Below the pieces are notes generated by a model. The model searched no databases. It worked only from the letters and a program-made list of their open reading frames with translations, and was not told the origin of the DNA. A stretch of 64,000 nucleotides of DNA from the NCBI RefSeq assembly GCF_001557235.1, contig NZ_LSJI01000083.1, positions 1-64,000 of the forward strand. The letters are read 5' to 3'. The stretch comes from Phenylobacterium sp. CCH9-H3. GTDB taxonomy: Bacteria > Pseudomonadota > Alphaproteobacteria > Caulobacterales > Caulobacteraceae. Below are positions 19,984 through 29,791 of this stretch, piece after piece (the first letter of the stretch is position 1; every line of letters begins with the position of its first letter). Made by a program: the position numbers and the translations under genes.

Positions 19984-20724
19984 TTGGCGAGCCGCCCGCG
20001 GATCGAGTCGTACGTCGAGCTGGACTCCACGAACGCCGAGGCGCGCCGCCGCGCCGAGGCCGGGGAGGCGGGGCCGGTGTGGATCGCCGCGGGCGTGCAG
20101 ACGGCGGGGCGCGGCCGGCGCGGGCGACCCTGGTCCACCGAGACGGGCAACCTCGCCGCCACCCTTCTGACCCTGACGGACCGTCCGCCCGCCGAGGCGG
20201 CGCAGCTGTCGTTCGTGGCGGCGCTGGCGGCCTGCGACCTCGCCGACACCTGCCTGGGCCCCGGCGCGGCGCGGCTGAAGTGGCCCAACGACGTGCTCGT
20301 GCATGGCCGCAAGGCGGTGGGCATCCTGGTGGAATCCGGCGCCCGGCCTGACGGGCGGCTGTGGCTGGCCGTCGGCGTGGGCGTGAACCTGAAGCACGCC
20401 CCTCAGGACCTGGAGCGACCGGCGACGGCCTTCGCCGACCACATGGCCGGCCCGGCGCCGGAGCCGCTGGTGGCGCTGGACGTGCTGGCGCAGGCCTTCG
20501 AGCGGTGGCGGAGCCTCTGGGCCACCCAAGGCTTCGCGCCGATCGCGGCGGGCTGGTCCGAGCGCGCCGTGGGCCTGGGTGAGCGCTGCGTGGCGCGCCT
20601 GCCGAACCGGACCGTCGAGGGCGTGGCCGAGGGGATGGACCCGGACGGGGCGCTGCGTCTGCGATTGGACGACGGCGGCCTGGAGCGCATAACGGCGGGC
20701 GACGTGTTCTTTGGAGGGACGTGA
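19984..20724 (+). CDS. birA: Biotin--[acetyl-CoA-carboxylase] ligase
   Basis: This 246-aa protein activates biotin to biotinyl-AMP and attaches it to carboxylase carrier proteins. The biotin/ATP loop AGRGRRGRPW is at about residues 40-49, and KWPNDVLV is the second signature. It lacks the N-terminal DNA-binding helix-turn-helix of E. coli BirA, so it is the monofunctional ligase. The start is TTG at 19984, three bases after the nuoN stop, with the sequence beginning at SRPRIESYVELDSTN, the expected first family motif. coaX begins immediately after its stop. Confidence 0.93.
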   Translation: MASRPRIESYVELDSTNAEARRRAEAGEAGPVWIAAGVQTAGRGRRGRPWSTETGNLAATLLTLTDRPPAEAAQLSFVAALAACDLADTCLGPGAARLKWPNDVLVHGRKAVGILVESGARPDGRLWLAVGVGVNLKHAPQDLERPATAFADHMAGPAPEPLVALDVLAQAFERWRSLWATQGFAPIAAGWSERAVGLGERCVARLPNRTVEGVAEGMDPDGALRLRLDDGGLERITAGDVFFGGT

Positions 20725-21501
20725 GTGCTGCTAGCGATCGAACAGGGCAACACCAACACCCTCTTCGCGGTGCATGACGGCACGTCCTGGATCGCCCAGT
20801 GGCGGGCGGCGACCGATTCCACCCGGACCGCGGACGAATACGCGGTCTGGCTGTCGCAGCTTTTGAACATGGCCGGCCTGGCGCTGGGCGCCTTCGACGG
20901 CTGCATCGTCTCCAGCGTCGTGCCGCAGTCGATCTTCAATCTTCGCAATCTGGCCCGGCGATACCTACATGTGGAGCCGCTGGTGATCGGCGAGAATGTC
21001 GATCTCGGCATTCCCGTGCGGATTGACAAGCCGTCCGAGGCGGGCGCGGACCGCCTGGTCAACGCCGTCGGCGCGCACGTGGTCTATCCCGGCCCGCTGA
21101 TCGTCATCGACAGCGGCACCGCCACCACCTTCGACGTCATCGCCGCCGATGGCGGTTTCGAGGGCGGGGTGATCGCGCCGGGCATCAACCTGTCGATGGA
21201 AGCGCTGCACAGCGCGGCGGCCAAGCTGCCCCGCGTGGCGATCCAGCGGCCCCAGCGCGTCGTCGGCACGGACACCGTCGGCGCCATGCAGTCCGGGGTC
21301 TTCTGGGGCTACATCGCCCTGATCGAGGGCCTCATCGCCCGGATCAAGGCCGAGCGGGACGAGAATCTCACCGTGGTGGCGACCGGCGGCGTCGCTTCAC
21401 TCTTCCATGGAGCGACAATGGCGATCGACCATTTCGACTCCGACCTCACCATTCGCGGCATGCTGGAAATCTGGCGCCGCAACGCAACGAAAAAGGCCTG
21501 A
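20725..21501 (+). CDS. coaX: Type III pantothenate kinase
   Basis: This 258-aa ASKHA-fold enzyme phosphorylates pantothenate, the first step of CoA synthesis. Motifs seen are the phosphate loop [15 protein letters not shown] at the N-terminus, [12 protein letters not shown] (pantothenate region) and [12 protein letters not shown]. The first motif has Glu where most family members have Asp (DxGNT), a conservative change. It begins at GTG 20725 directly after the birA stop, and its stop overlaps the rnj start by one base. Confidence 0.93.
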   Translation: MLLAIEQGNTNTLFAVHDGTSWIAQWRAATDSTRTADEYAVWLSQLLNMAGLALGAFDGCIVSSVVPQSIFNLRNLARRYLHVEPLVIGENVDLGIPVRIDKPSEAGADRLVNAVGAHVVYPGPLIVIDSGTATTFDVIAADGGFEGGVIAPGINLSMEALHSAAAKLPRVAIQRPQRVVGTDTVGAMQSGVFWGYIALIEGLIARIKAERDENLTVVATGGVASLFHGATMAIDHFDSDLTIRGMLEIWRRNATKKA

Positions 21502-23180
21502 TGGCGAAATCCAAGAACGACGAACTCGTGTTCCTGCCGCTCGGCGGGTCCAACGAGATCGGAATGAACTTCAACCTGTACGGCTTCGGGCCGGCGCACG
21601 ACCGCAAGTGGATCGTCGTCGACCTGGGCGTGACGTTCGGCGACCAGACGACCCCGGGGGTCGAGGTGATCCTGCCGGACCCTGAGTACATCGAGCAGTA
21701 CGCCGACCGCATCCTGGGCATCGTGCTGACCCACGCGCACGAGGACCATATCGGCGCGGTGGCCTGGCTGTGGCCGCGGATGAAGGCGCCGGTATACGCC
21801 ACGCCCTTCACGGCCTTCATCCTGCGCGAGAAGCTGCGCGAGGCCGACCTCTTGGACGAGGTGTCGATCACCGAGGTGCCGCTGGGCGGCTCCATCGAGC
21901 TGGGCCCGTTCAAGCTGGACCTGATCACCCTGACCCATTCGATCCCGGAGCCGAACGGCCTGGCGATCCGCACGCCGCTGGGCACGATCCTGCACACCGG
22001 CGACTGGAAGATCGACCCCGACCCCCTGCTGGGCGGAGTGACCGACGAGGATGCCATCCGCCGGCTGGGCGACGAGGGCGTGCTGGCGATGGTCTGCGAC
22101 TCCACCAACGTCTTCGTGGACGGCCATGCCGGTTCGGAGGCCGAGGTCCGCGTAGCCATGACCAACCTGATCGGCGGGCTGAAGGGCAAGGTGGCCGTCG
22201 CCTGCTTCGCGTCCAACGTGGCGCGGATGGACAGCGTGATCCGCGCCGCCGAGGCCGCGGGGCGTCGGGTCTGCCTGGCAGGCCGGTCGATGCACCGGAT
22301 GGCGGCGGCGGCGAAGTCCGTGGGGCTGATGCAGGACATCCAGCCGTTCCTGGACGACACCGAGGCCAAGCACCTGCCCGAGAACAGGGTGCTGTACCTG
22401 TGCACCGGCAGCCAGGGCGAGCCGCGGGCGGCCCTGGCGCGGATCGCCGAGGGCACCCACCCGCACGTGAACCTGGGGGCGGGCGACTCCGTGGTGTTCT
22501 CCAGCCGGGTGATCCCCGGCAACGAGATCCCGATCCGCAACCTGCAGAACAAGCTGACCGAGCGGGGCGTGCGGCTCTACACCGAGCGCGACCATCCGGG
22601 CATCCACGTGAGCGGCCACCCGTGCCGCGACGAACTGGCCGAGATGTACCGGTGGGCGCGGCCGACCATCGCGGTGCCCACCCACGGCGAGCGCCGCCAC
22701 CTGATGGAGCACGCCGCCTTCGCCCGCGACCTGCAGGTGCCGCAGCAGGTGACGCCGCGCAACGGCGACATGGTGCGCCTGGCCCCCGGCCGGGCCGAGA
22801 TCATCGACGAGGTGCCGGCCGGCCGCCTGTTCGTGGACGCCGGGGTGATGACGCCCGAGAACGGCGAGGCCCTGCGCGAGCGTCGGCACGCGGCGTTCAA
22901 CGGCGTGGTGGCGGTGTCGGTCGTTCTGGACGGCCGCGGCAAGATCGCCAGCGGGCCGCAGGTGCGGGCCCTGGGCCTGCCCACCGAGGACGAGGACCAC
23001 CTGGACGAGGTGCTGGACGAGCTGGCCGACGAGGCGGAAGAGGCGATCAAGCGGCTGAAGGGCGACCAGAAGGAACTGGACGACAGCATCGAGACCGCGA
23101 TCTCCCGCGCCGTGAAGAAGGCCAGCCAGCGGATCTGGGGCCGTCGGCCGGTCGTCGAGACGACGGTGCTGCGCATCTAG
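21501..23180 (+). CDS. rnj: Ribonuclease J
   Basis: This 559-aa metallo-beta-lactamase/beta-CASP ribonuclease has the metal-binding motif H78-x-H80-x-D82-H83 in LTHAHEDHIGAV. Further family motifs are GDWKIDPDP, the ATDSTNVF-like CDSTNVF, GSQGEPRAALARIA, and HVSGHP. In alphaproteobacteria RNase J does 5'-3' trimming of rRNA and mRNA decay alongside RNase E. It overlaps coaX by one base, and the birA-coaX-rnj cluster after nuoN is standard for the group. A hairpin follows at 23193-23214. Confidence 0.95.
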   Translation: MAKSKNDELVFLPLGGSNEIGMNFNLYGFGPAHDRKWIVVDLGVTFGDQTTPGVEVILPDPEYIEQYADRILGIVLTHAHEDHIGAVAWLWPRMKAPVYATPFTAFILREKLREADLLDEVSITEVPLGGSIELGPFKLDLITLTHSIPEPNGLAIRTPLGTILHTGDWKIDPDPLLGGVTDEDAIRRLGDEGVLAMVCDSTNVFVDGHAGSEAEVRVAMTNLIGGLKGKVAVACFASNVARMDSVIRAAEAAGRRVCLAGRSMHRMAAAAKSVGLMQDIQPFLDDTEAKHLPENRVLYLCTGSQGEPRAALARIAEGTHPHVNLGAGDSVVFSSRVIPGNEIPIRNLQNKLTERGVRLYTERDHPGIHVSGHPCRDELAEMYRWARPTIAVPTHGERRHLMEHAAFARDLQVPQQVTPRNGDMVRLAPGRAEIIDEVPAGRLFVDAGVMTPENGEALRERRHAAFNGVVAVSVVLDGRGKIASGPQVRALGLPTEDEDHLDEVLDELADEAEEAIKRLKGDQKELDDSIETAISRAVKKASQRIWGRRPVVETTVLRI

Positions 23181-23192
23181 CTCGCCTGTTGC

Positions 23193-23214
23193 CCCGCGTT
23201 CGAAGCGCGGGTTT
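23193..23214 (+). terminator. Weak intrinsic terminator after rnj
   Basis: CCCGCG at 23193-23198 pairs with CGCGGG at 23206-23211; a further T-G and T-A pair close a small loop, and TTT follows. The stem is strong but the U-tract is very short. It lies 13 bases after the RNase J stop and before the CoA-transferase gene. Confidence 0.5.
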
Positions 23215-23272
23215 GATGGCGGGCGCGAGACGCGGGAAGCGCGCCGCTGCGTGGCAGGGGAGGCCGCTTCAG

Positions 23273-25504
23273 ATGTCAGCGTACCGCGGCGTCCGCATCG
23301 TCGATTTCAGCCAGGGCGTGGCGGGGCCGATGGCGACCATGCTGCTGGGCGATCTCGAGGCCGAGGTGGTGAAGGTCGAGCCGCCGGGCGGCGACCGGAT
23401 GGCGAGCCACCCGGGCTACCTCGCCTGGAACCGCAACAAGCAGGTGGTGACCCTGGACCTCGAGACGGGTGAGGGCCTGGCTGCGGCGAAGGCGCTGGTC
23501 GCCGGGGCGGACGTAGCGCTGTTCGACGCCGCGCCAGGGCGGCTGGAGGCGCTAGGACTCGACGGCGCGAACCTGACGGCGGCGTATCCGCACCTGGTCC
23601 ACGCCTGGATGCCGCCCTACGGGACCACGGGCGTCTGGAGCGACCTGCCGGCGCACCACAGCCTGCTGGCCGGGCTGACGGGCGTGGCCTTTCGCCAGGG
23701 GGCGTGGAGCGATGCTCCCATCCACCTGGTGATCCCTATCTGCTGGTACGCCCAGGCGGTGCTGGGGGCCGGCGCCATCGGGGCGGCGCTGTTCGAACGT
23801 TCGCGTAGCGGCCGGGGCCAGGCCCTGACGGTCAGTGGCCTGCACGGCTCGGCGCAGGCGGCGCCGCCGGCCCTGGTGCTGAGCGAGCCGCCGCTGCCGC
23901 GGGGCACGCCGCCGGGGGCAAACCCGCGCTACCGCCTCTACCAGGGCTCGGACGGGGAATGGTTCTTCCTGGGCACGCTGTTCACCGGCTTCTATCGCAA
24001 GGCTTTCGAGGTCCTGGGCCTGGAGGACGCCTTCGACGCGCTGGAGGCCGACATGCTGGCGGCCCGCGACCTGCTCGAGGGCATGTTCTTGACCCGCACC
24101 CGCGACGAATGGCTGGCGGCGCTGCGGGCCAACGACGTGCCGTGCGCGCCGGTGGGATCGCGGGAAGCCTGGTTCGCCGGCGCGGCGGTGGCGGAGGGAG
24201 GCTTGCGGCTCGTGCTGCCGCATCCGGAGCTGGGGGAGGTCGCGATGCCGGCGCCGCCGGTGAAGTTCGGCGCGACGCCGGCCAGCGTCAGGGCGTTGCC
24301 GCAGGTGGTCGGCGAAGCCCCCGCCTGGCCTGCGAAGGGAGCCGATCCCGCCCGCGCCGCACCCGCCGGCGGACCGCTGGCCGGTGTCAGGGTATTGAAC
24401 CTTGGGACGGTGATCGCCGGCGCCTATGCCGGGACGATCCTGGCGCAGCTTGGCGCCGACGTGATCAAGATCGAGCCGCGCGAGGCCGACATGTTCCGGT
24501 CCGACGGCTCGCAGTTCCTGGCCTACAACCGGGGGACCCGGGGGCTTGGCCTCGACCTCAAGCGCCCGGAGGGCCGGGACCTGCTTCTGGATCTGGTCCG
24601 CGGCGCCGACGTGGTGATCGACAACTACCGGCTGGGCGTGCGCGGGCGTCTCGGGATCGACTATGCGGCGCTGAAGGCGGTGAACCCGCGGATCGTGTCC
24701 TGCTCGATCAACGCCTATGGCGAGACCGGCGCGCGGGCGGCCCTGCCGGGGTTCGACCCGCTGCTGCAGGCCGAGGGCGGGATGATGGCGGCGCAGGGTG
24801 GGGACGGTGATCCGATCCTGCACACCATCGCGGTGAACGATATCGCCACGGCGGCGACGGTCGCTTCGGCGGTCGTGGCGGCGCTGAACGCGCGGGAACG
24901 GACCGGAGAGGGGCAGGAGGTCCTGACCAGCCTGATGGCCCAGAGCCTGCTCTTCCAGTCGGGCGAGCTGGTGACCTACGACGGGCGGCCGCCGAACGAC
25001 CTGGGCGGGGTCGACTGCCTGGGGGTGTCCGCGTTGCATCGCTACTACGCCTGCACCGACGGCTGGATCGGGCTGGTGGCGGAGACGGCGGACGCGGCGC
25101 AGGCCGTGGGCCGCGTCCTGGGCGTGGAGATCGGGGAGGCGCCGCTGGCCGAGCCGCGGGATGGGGCCCTGGCCGAGCGGATCGCCGCGGCGCTGGCGGA
25201 GTGGATCCGGGCCGAGGCGCTGGCGGCGCTGCGGAGCGCGGGGGTCGCGGCGGCGCCGGTCCTGCGCGGCGGCGAGGCGCTGGATGACGATTTCCTGGCG
25301 CAGAACGGTTTCGTGGAAGGCTGGGCGCATCCGCGGCTGGGGCCGATGGTCACCGCAAAGGGCTACGCCGAGTTCAGCCGCACGCCGGGTGGGTTCCGTC
25401 GCCCGACGCCGGACCTGGGCCAACATTCGGCGGAGGTGCTGGCCGACTACGGGATCGCGCCGGACCGGATCGCCGCGCTGATGGCGGCGGGGGCCGTGTT
25501 CTAA
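23273..25504 (+). CDS. Tandem-fused CaiB/BaiF (family III) CoA-transferase
   Basis: A 743-aa protein made of two CaiB/BaiF modules, residues 1 to about 368 and about 369-743. Both begin with the CoA-binding Rossmann pattern (VRIVDFSQGVAGPMATMLLGDL and VRVLNLGTVIAGAYAGTILAQL, then VVKVEPP / VIKIEPR). Normal members are about 400 aa and form interlocked dimers. In module 2 the expected catalytic Asp is D523 (VNDIATA before RTGEGQ). The aligned position in module 1 appears to be W158, so that half may be structural. ATG 23273 follows AGGGGAGG by about 11 bases. The substrate is unknown; the downstream methylmalonyl-CoA epimerase hints at acyl-CoA metabolism. Confidence 0.88.
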   Translation: MSAYRGVRIVDFSQGVAGPMATMLLGDLEAEVVKVEPPGGDRMASHPGYLAWNRNKQVVTLDLETGEGLAAAKALVAGADVALFDAAPGRLEALGLDGANLTAAYPHLVHAWMPPYGTTGVWSDLPAHHSLLAGLTGVAFRQGAWSDAPIHLVIPICWYAQAVLGAGAIGAALFERSRSGRGQALTVSGLHGSAQAAPPALVLSEPPLPRGTPPGANPRYRLYQGSDGEWFFLGTLFTGFYRKAFEVLGLEDAFDALEADMLAARDLLEGMFLTRTRDEWLAALRANDVPCAPVGSREAWFAGAAVAEGGLRLVLPHPELGEVAMPAPPVKFGATPASVRALPQVVGEAPAWPAKGADPARAAPAGGPLAGVRVLNLGTVIAGAYAGTILAQLGADVIKIEPREADMFRSDGSQFLAYNRGTRGLGLDLKRPEGRDLLLDLVRGADVVIDNYRLGVRGRLGIDYAALKAVNPRIVSCSINAYGETGARAALPGFDPLLQAEGGMMAAQGGDGDPILHTIAVNDIATAATVASAVVAALNARERTGEGQEVLTSLMAQSLLFQSGELVTYDGRPPNDLGGVDCLGVSALHRYYACTDGWIGLVAETADAAQAVGRVLGVEIGEAPLAEPRDGALAERIAAALAEWIRAEALAALRSAGVAAAPVLRGGEALDDDFLAQNGFVEGWAHPRLGPMVTAKGYAEFSRTPGGFRRPTPDLGQHSAEVLADYGIAPDRIAALMAAGAVF

Positions 25505-25566
25505 GGCCGCACCTCGTGCCGCAACGTGATCTCGCGCGCCGGCCCGCGGCGGCGTATAGGCGAGGC

Positions 25567-25989
25567 ATGATCGGGAAACTGAACCACGTGGGCGTCGCCA
25601 CGCCCTCCATCGAGCAGTCGGTCGCCATGTACCGCGACATGCTGGGCGCCACGAAGATCGGCGAGAAGTTCGCCATGCCGGAGCAGGGCGTCTGGGTCTG
25701 TTTCGTGGATCTGCCGAACAGCCAGATCGAGCTGATCGAGCCCTATGGCGAGGCCTCGCCGCTGAAGAACTTCCTGGAGAAGAACCCGGCGGGCGGCCAG
25801 CACCACATCTGCTTCGAGGTGGAGAACATCGAGGCGGCGCGCGACGACTTGGTCGCCAAGGGCGCCACCGTGCTGAACGGCGGCAAGCCGCGGATCGGCG
25901 CGCATGGCGCCCCGGTGATCTTCGTCCACCCGAAGAACATGGGCGGCGTCCTGGTCGAGCTGATGGAAACGCCGAAGGGCGCGCACTGA
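25567..25989 (+). CDS. mce: Methylmalonyl-CoA epimerase
   Basis: This 140-aa vicinal-oxygen-chelate protein interconverts (R)- and (S)-methylmalonyl-CoA in propionyl-CoA catabolism. Metal ligands of the family are visible: His in KLNHVGVAT, the second His in GGQHHICFEVEN, and Glu in GVLVELME. Its length and the ending PKNMGGVLVELME are typical. The ATG at 25567 was chosen because the family starts MIGKLNHVGVA. A DUF1467 protein follows one base after its stop. Confidence 0.92.
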   Translation: MIGKLNHVGVATPSIEQSVAMYRDMLGATKIGEKFAMPEQGVWVCFVDLPNSQIELIEPYGEASPLKNFLEKNPAGGQHHICFEVENIEAARDDLVAKGATVLNGGKPRIGAHGAPVIFVHPKNMGGVLVELMETPKGAH

Positions 25990-25990
25990 G

Positions 25991-26251
25991 ATGGGCCCGT
26001 TCACCTCCGTCGCGATCTTCCTGACCATCTGGTGGACGGTGCTGTTCGCCGTCCTGCCCCTGGGCGTGACCAGCCATGCCGAGGCCGGGATCGACAAGGG
26101 CGACGGCGGCGATCCGGGCGCGCCGGTGGACCCCAAGCTGAAGAAGAAGTTCGTGACCACGACGCTGGTCTCGGTCGTCCTGTTCGCCATCGTCTGGCTG
26201 GTGATAAAGTTCGGCCTGATCACGTTGCCGAACTTGCCCAGCACCTACTGA
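25991..26251 (+). CDS. DUF1467 family membrane protein
   Basis: This 86-aa protein has two hydrophobic helices (about residues 5-27 and 55-78) around a charged loop rich in Asp, Gly and Pro (AGIDKGDGGDPGAPVDPKLKKK). The N-terminal pattern TSVAIFLTIWWTVLFAVLPLGV is characteristic of alphaproteobacterial DUF1467 proteins, which sit between the epimerase gene and proS in many relatives. The function is unknown. It should be an inner-membrane protein. Confidence 0.88.
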   Translation: MGPFTSVAIFLTIWWTVLFAVLPLGVTSHAEAGIDKGDGGDPGAPVDPKLKKKFVTTTLVSVVLFAIVWLVIKFGLITLPNLPSTY

Positions 26252-26339
26252 GGAACCGGAAAGCCGCCTCATCGTTGCCAAGGTTCCAGCGGCAAGGCTA
26301 TCAGGTCGCCTCCTGCTGACCTGAGAGCCCCAGATTCCA

Positions 26340-27656
26340 ATGCGCCTTTCGCGATACTTCATGCCGACCCTTCGCGAGGCGCCCGCCGACGCGCAGATCG
26401 TGTCGCATCAATTGATGCTGCGTGCGGGCCTGATCCGCCAGGAGGCGGCCGGCATCTACGCCTGGCTGCCGCTGGGCCTGAAGGTGCTGAAGAAGATCGA
26501 GCAGGTTGTGCGCGAGGAGATGAACCGCGCCGGCGCCGTCGAGATCCTGATGCCGACCCTGCAACTCGCCGACCTGTGGCGCGAGAGCGGCCGGTACGAG
26601 GCCTATGGCGACGAGATGCTGCGCATCAAGGACCGCCACGAGCGGGACCTGCTGTACGGCCCCACGGCGGAGGAGGTGGTGACCGACATCTTCCGCAGCT
26701 ACATCAAGTCGTACAAGGACTTGCCGAAGAATCTTTACAACATCCAGTGGAAATTCCGCGACGAGCGCCGGCCCCGGTTCGGGGTGATGCGCGGCCGCGA
26801 GTTCCTGATGAAGGACGCCTACAGCTTCGACATCGACGAGGCGGCGGCGCGGCGGTCGTACAACCGGATGTTCCTGGCCTATCTGAACGTCTATGCGCGG
26901 CTGGGGCTGAAGGCGATCCCCGTGCGGGCCGACACTGGTCCGATCGGCGGCGACCTCAGCCACGAGTTCATCATCCTGGCCGAGACCGGCGAGAGCGAAG
27001 TGTTCGCGCACCGCGACCTGGTCGAGATGGGCGCGCCCGGGCCCGACATCGACTGGGAGGGAGACCTGCAGCCGCTGGTCGACAAGCGCACCCAGCTCTA
27101 CGCCGCCTCGGACGAGATGCACGATGCGGCCGCCTACGAGGCCCTGCCCGAGGACAAGCGGATGACCGCCCGCGGGATCGAGGTGGGTCACATCTTCTAT
27201 TTCGGCACGAAGTACTCCGCGCCGATGAAGGCCAACGTCACCGGCCCGGACGGCAAGGACACGCCGGTGCAGATGGGCTCGTACGGCGTGGGCGTTTCGC
27301 GGCTGGTGGGCGGGATCATCGAGGCCAGCCACGATGACGCCGGCATCATCTGGCCCGACGCCGTGGCGCCCTTCGGGGCCGCGGTGCTGAACCTGCGCGT
27401 CGGCGACGCCGGCTGCGACGCGGTGTGCGAGCAGGCCTACAAGGCGCTTTCGGACGCCGGCCTCGACCCGCTGTACGACGACCGCGACGACCGGCCCGGC
27501 GCCAAGTTCGCGGCCACTGACCTGGTGGGCATCCCTTGGCAGATCATCGTCGGGCCCAAGAGCGTGGCCGAGGGCGTCGTCGAGCTGAAGCGCCGGGCCG
27601 GCGGCGAACGCCAGACCCTGCCGCTGGACGCGGCGCTCAAGGTCATCACTGGATGA
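26340..27656 (+). CDS. proS: Prolyl-tRNA synthetase (short form)
   Basis: This 438-aa class II aminoacyl-tRNA synthetase charges tRNA-Pro. Class II motif 2 is in [25 protein letters not shown] and motif 3 in [16 protein letters not shown]; the anticodon-binding domain is at about 340-438. It lacks the inserted cis-editing domain of the 570-aa E. coli enzyme, which is normal for alphaproteobacteria, so Ala-tRNA-Pro proofreading would need a separate protein. Its stop overlaps the start of the LolC/E gene by 4 bases. Confidence 0.95.
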   Translation: MRLSRYFMPTLREAPADAQIVSHQLMLRAGLIRQEAAGIYAWLPLGLKVLKKIEQVVREEMNRAGAVEILMPTLQLADLWRESGRYEAYGDEMLRIKDRHERDLLYGPTAEEVVTDIFRSYIKSYKDLPKNLYNIQWKFRDERRPRFGVMRGREFLMKDAYSFDIDEAAARRSYNRMFLAYLNVYARLGLKAIPVRADTGPIGGDLSHEFIILAETGESEVFAHRDLVEMGAPGPDIDWEGDLQPLVDKRTQLYAASDEMHDAAAYEALPEDKRMTARGIEVGHIFYFGTKYSAPMKANVTGPDGKDTPVQMGSYGVGVSRLVGGIIEASHDDAGIIWPDAVAPFGAAVLNLRVGDAGCDAVCEQAYKALSDAGLDPLYDDRDDRPGAKFAATDLVGIPWQIIVGPKSVAEGVVELKRRAGGERQTLPLDAALKVITG

Positions 27657-28948
27657 GCCAACCCTCCGCCGTCACGGGCGGCCGCGCCGCGCCGTTCGGC
27701 CTTTGGGAGCGGATGCTCGCCGGCCGCTACCTGCGCGCCAAACGGCATCAGGGCGGCGTGGCGCTGATCTCGATCATCTCATTCGTCGGCATCATGCTGG
27801 CGGTGGCGACGCTGATCATCGTGATGTCGGTGATGAACGGGTTCCGCAGCGAGCTGCTGGGCCGGATCCTCGGCTTCCAGGGCCATGTGTTCGTCACCGG
27901 CGGCGTGCTGGACGGCGCCGAGCGCGACCGGGCGACGGCGGCGATCCTCAAGGTGCCGGGCGTCACCCAGGCGGCGCCGATCATCGAGGCCCAGGCCATC
28001 GCCATCGGACCCAGCCAGATCACCGGCGCCCTCGTGCGCGGGATCGGGCCCAAGGACCTGCGCGAAACGACACTGGTCTCGGGCAACATCACCCAGGGAT
28101 CGCTGAAGGGCTTCGGCGAGGGCGAATACGGCGGCGACGTGATCGTGCTGGGCGAGCGGCTGGCGCAGCAGCTGGGCGTGCGGCCGGGCGACACGGTGAC
28201 CCTGATCTCCCCGGCGGGCGGCGCGACTGCGTTCGGGGGTACGCCCTTGCAGAAGCCCTACACGGTGGGCGCCACCTTCAGCGTCGGGATGAGCCAGTAC
28301 GATCAGGCCTATATCTACATGCCGCTGGCCCAGGCCCAGCTGTTCTTCGGCCGGGAAGACACGGCGGACGCCATCGAGGTGCGGGTGAGCAACCCGGACC
28401 AAGCCGCGAAGCTGAAAGGGCCGATCACGAAAGCCGTTGGGCCTGCCGCGATCGTCAACGACTGGACCCAGCGGGACAGCTCGTTCTGGGGCGCGCTGAA
28501 GGTCGAGCGCAATGTGATGCGGCTGATCCTGATGCTGCTGGTGGCCATCGCGGCCATGAACATCATCTCGGGCCTGGTCATGCTGGTGAAGAACAAGGGC
28601 CGGGACATCGCCATCCTGCGGACCATGGGGGCGGGGCAGGGGTCGATCCTGCGCATCTTCTTCATGGCCGGCGCCGGGGTCGGCGCGCTGGGCACGGCGG
28701 CGGGCCTGATCATCGGCGTGCTGTTCTGCGCCTACATCGGGCCGATCCAGGGCTTCGTCGAATACGTCACCGGCCAGGCGGTGTTCGCCTCGGACGTCTA
28801 TTACCTGTCGCGCATCCCGGCCAAGGTGGACTGGGCCGAGGTGGCCCTGATCGTCTCCTGGTCGCTGGGGATGAGCTTCCTGGCCACCCTGCCGCCCTCG
28901 TGGCGGGCCTCGCGCCTCGATCCGGTGGAGGCGCTGCGCTATGAGTGA
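27653..28948 (+). CDS. lolC: Lipoprotein-releasing ABC transporter permease (LolC/LolE family)
   Basis: This 431-aa inner-membrane permease has one N-terminal helix (about residues 35-60), a large periplasmic domain, and three C-terminal helices, the MacB/FtsX layout. The family motifs [17 protein letters not shown] and [26 protein letters not shown] are present. It extracts outer-membrane lipoproteins from the inner membrane for LolA. Alphaproteobacteria usually have a single permease in place of the LolC/LolE pair. It is coupled to proS upstream and lolD downstream (8-base overlap). Confidence 0.93.
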   Translation: MSQPSAVTGGRAAPFGLWERMLAGRYLRAKRHQGGVALISIISFVGIMLAVATLIIVMSVMNGFRSELLGRILGFQGHVFVTGGVLDGAERDRATAAILKVPGVTQAAPIIEAQAIAIGPSQITGALVRGIGPKDLRETTLVSGNITQGSLKGFGEGEYGGDVIVLGERLAQQLGVRPGDTVTLISPAGGATAFGGTPLQKPYTVGATFSVGMSQYDQAYIYMPLAQAQLFFGREDTADAIEVRVSNPDQAAKLKGPITKAVGPAAIVNDWTQRDSSFWGALKVERNVMRLILMLLVAIAAMNIISGLVMLVKNKGRDIAILRTMGAGQGSILRIFFMAGAGVGALGTAAGLIIGVLFCAYIGPIQGFVEYVTGQAVFASDVYYLSRIPAKVDWAEVALIVSWSLGMSFLATLPPSWRASRLDPVEALRYE

Positions 28949-29627
28949 GCCGGTGCTGTCCATCCGCGGGCTGGAGCGGACCTATGTCACGGCCGCCGGC
29001 GCCCTGACCGTCTTGCGCGGGGTGGACCTGGACGTGCGGCCCGGCGAGATCGTCGGGCTGATCGGGCCGTCGGGCTCGGGCAAGTCCAGCCTGCTGCACG
29101 CGGCGGGCCTGCTGGAGCATCCCAACGCCGGCAAGATCTCGATCCAGGGCGTGGACTGCTCGAACCTGGGCGAGCGCGAACGCACCCGGGTGCGCCTGGC
29201 GACCATCGGCTTCGTCTACCAGTTCCACCACCTGCTGCCGGAGTTCTCGGCGCTGGACAACGTGGCCCTGCCGATGATGATCGCCGGCGTCGACCGGCGC
29301 ACGGCCAGCGAGCGGGCGACCAAGCTCCTGGCGGACCTGGGCCTGAAGGAGCGGGTGCATCACCAGCCGGCCCAACTGTCGGGCGGCGAGCAGCAGCGGG
29401 TGGCGATCGCGCGGGCCCTGGCCAATGCGCCGCGGCTGCTGCTGGCGGACGAACCCACCGGCAACCTCGACCCGACGACCTCGGGGGCCGTGTTCGAAAA
29501 CCTCTACGCCCTGGCGAGAAGCCAAGGGGTGGCCGCGGTGGTCGCCACCCACAACCTCGAACTCGCCAGCCACATGGACCGGGTGTTCGCCCTGAAGGAC
29601 GGCCACCTGGAAGAGCAGCCGCGCTAA
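28941..29627 (+). CDS. lolD: Lipoprotein-releasing ABC transporter ATP-binding protein LolD
   Basis: This 228-aa ATPase powers lipoprotein release with LolC/E. Walker A is GPSGSGKSS, the ABC signature is [15 protein letters not shown], Walker B is [12 protein letters not shown], and the switch His is in VVATHNLEL. The LolD-type sequence [21 protein letters not shown] is diagnostic within the MacB-like ATPases. Translation begins inside the end of lolC (8-base overlap). A 164-base gap (29628-29791) separates it from the next gene. Confidence 0.95.
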   Translation: MSEPVLSIRGLERTYVTAAGALTVLRGVDLDVRPGEIVGLIGPSGSGKSSLLHAAGLLEHPNAGKISIQGVDCSNLGERERTRVRLATIGFVYQFHHLLPEFSALDNVALPMMIAGVDRRTASERATKLLADLGLKERVHHQPAQLSGGEQQRVAIARALANAPRLLLADEPTGNLDPTTSGAVFENLYALARSQGVAAVVATHNLELASHMDRVFALKDGHLEEQPR

Positions 29628-29791
29628 GTTCGCGGTGGGGCATGGGCCCAACCGTGCGATCGGGCCTGAACCGCCGCGCACCGACGCCCAAGGCCGCGCC
29701 GAACCGTGTCGGTTGTGCGACGGACGGCGCCGGTAGGTCTGGCGAACGCGCCGATGGCCAACTACCAAATCGGGCTCGTCCAGGACGTCGC

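Noticed and set aside
23552..26362. A 936-codon minus-strand frame opposite the CoA-transferase
   Set aside because: It is an antisense shadow of a clearly recognisable two-module CaiB/BaiF protein.
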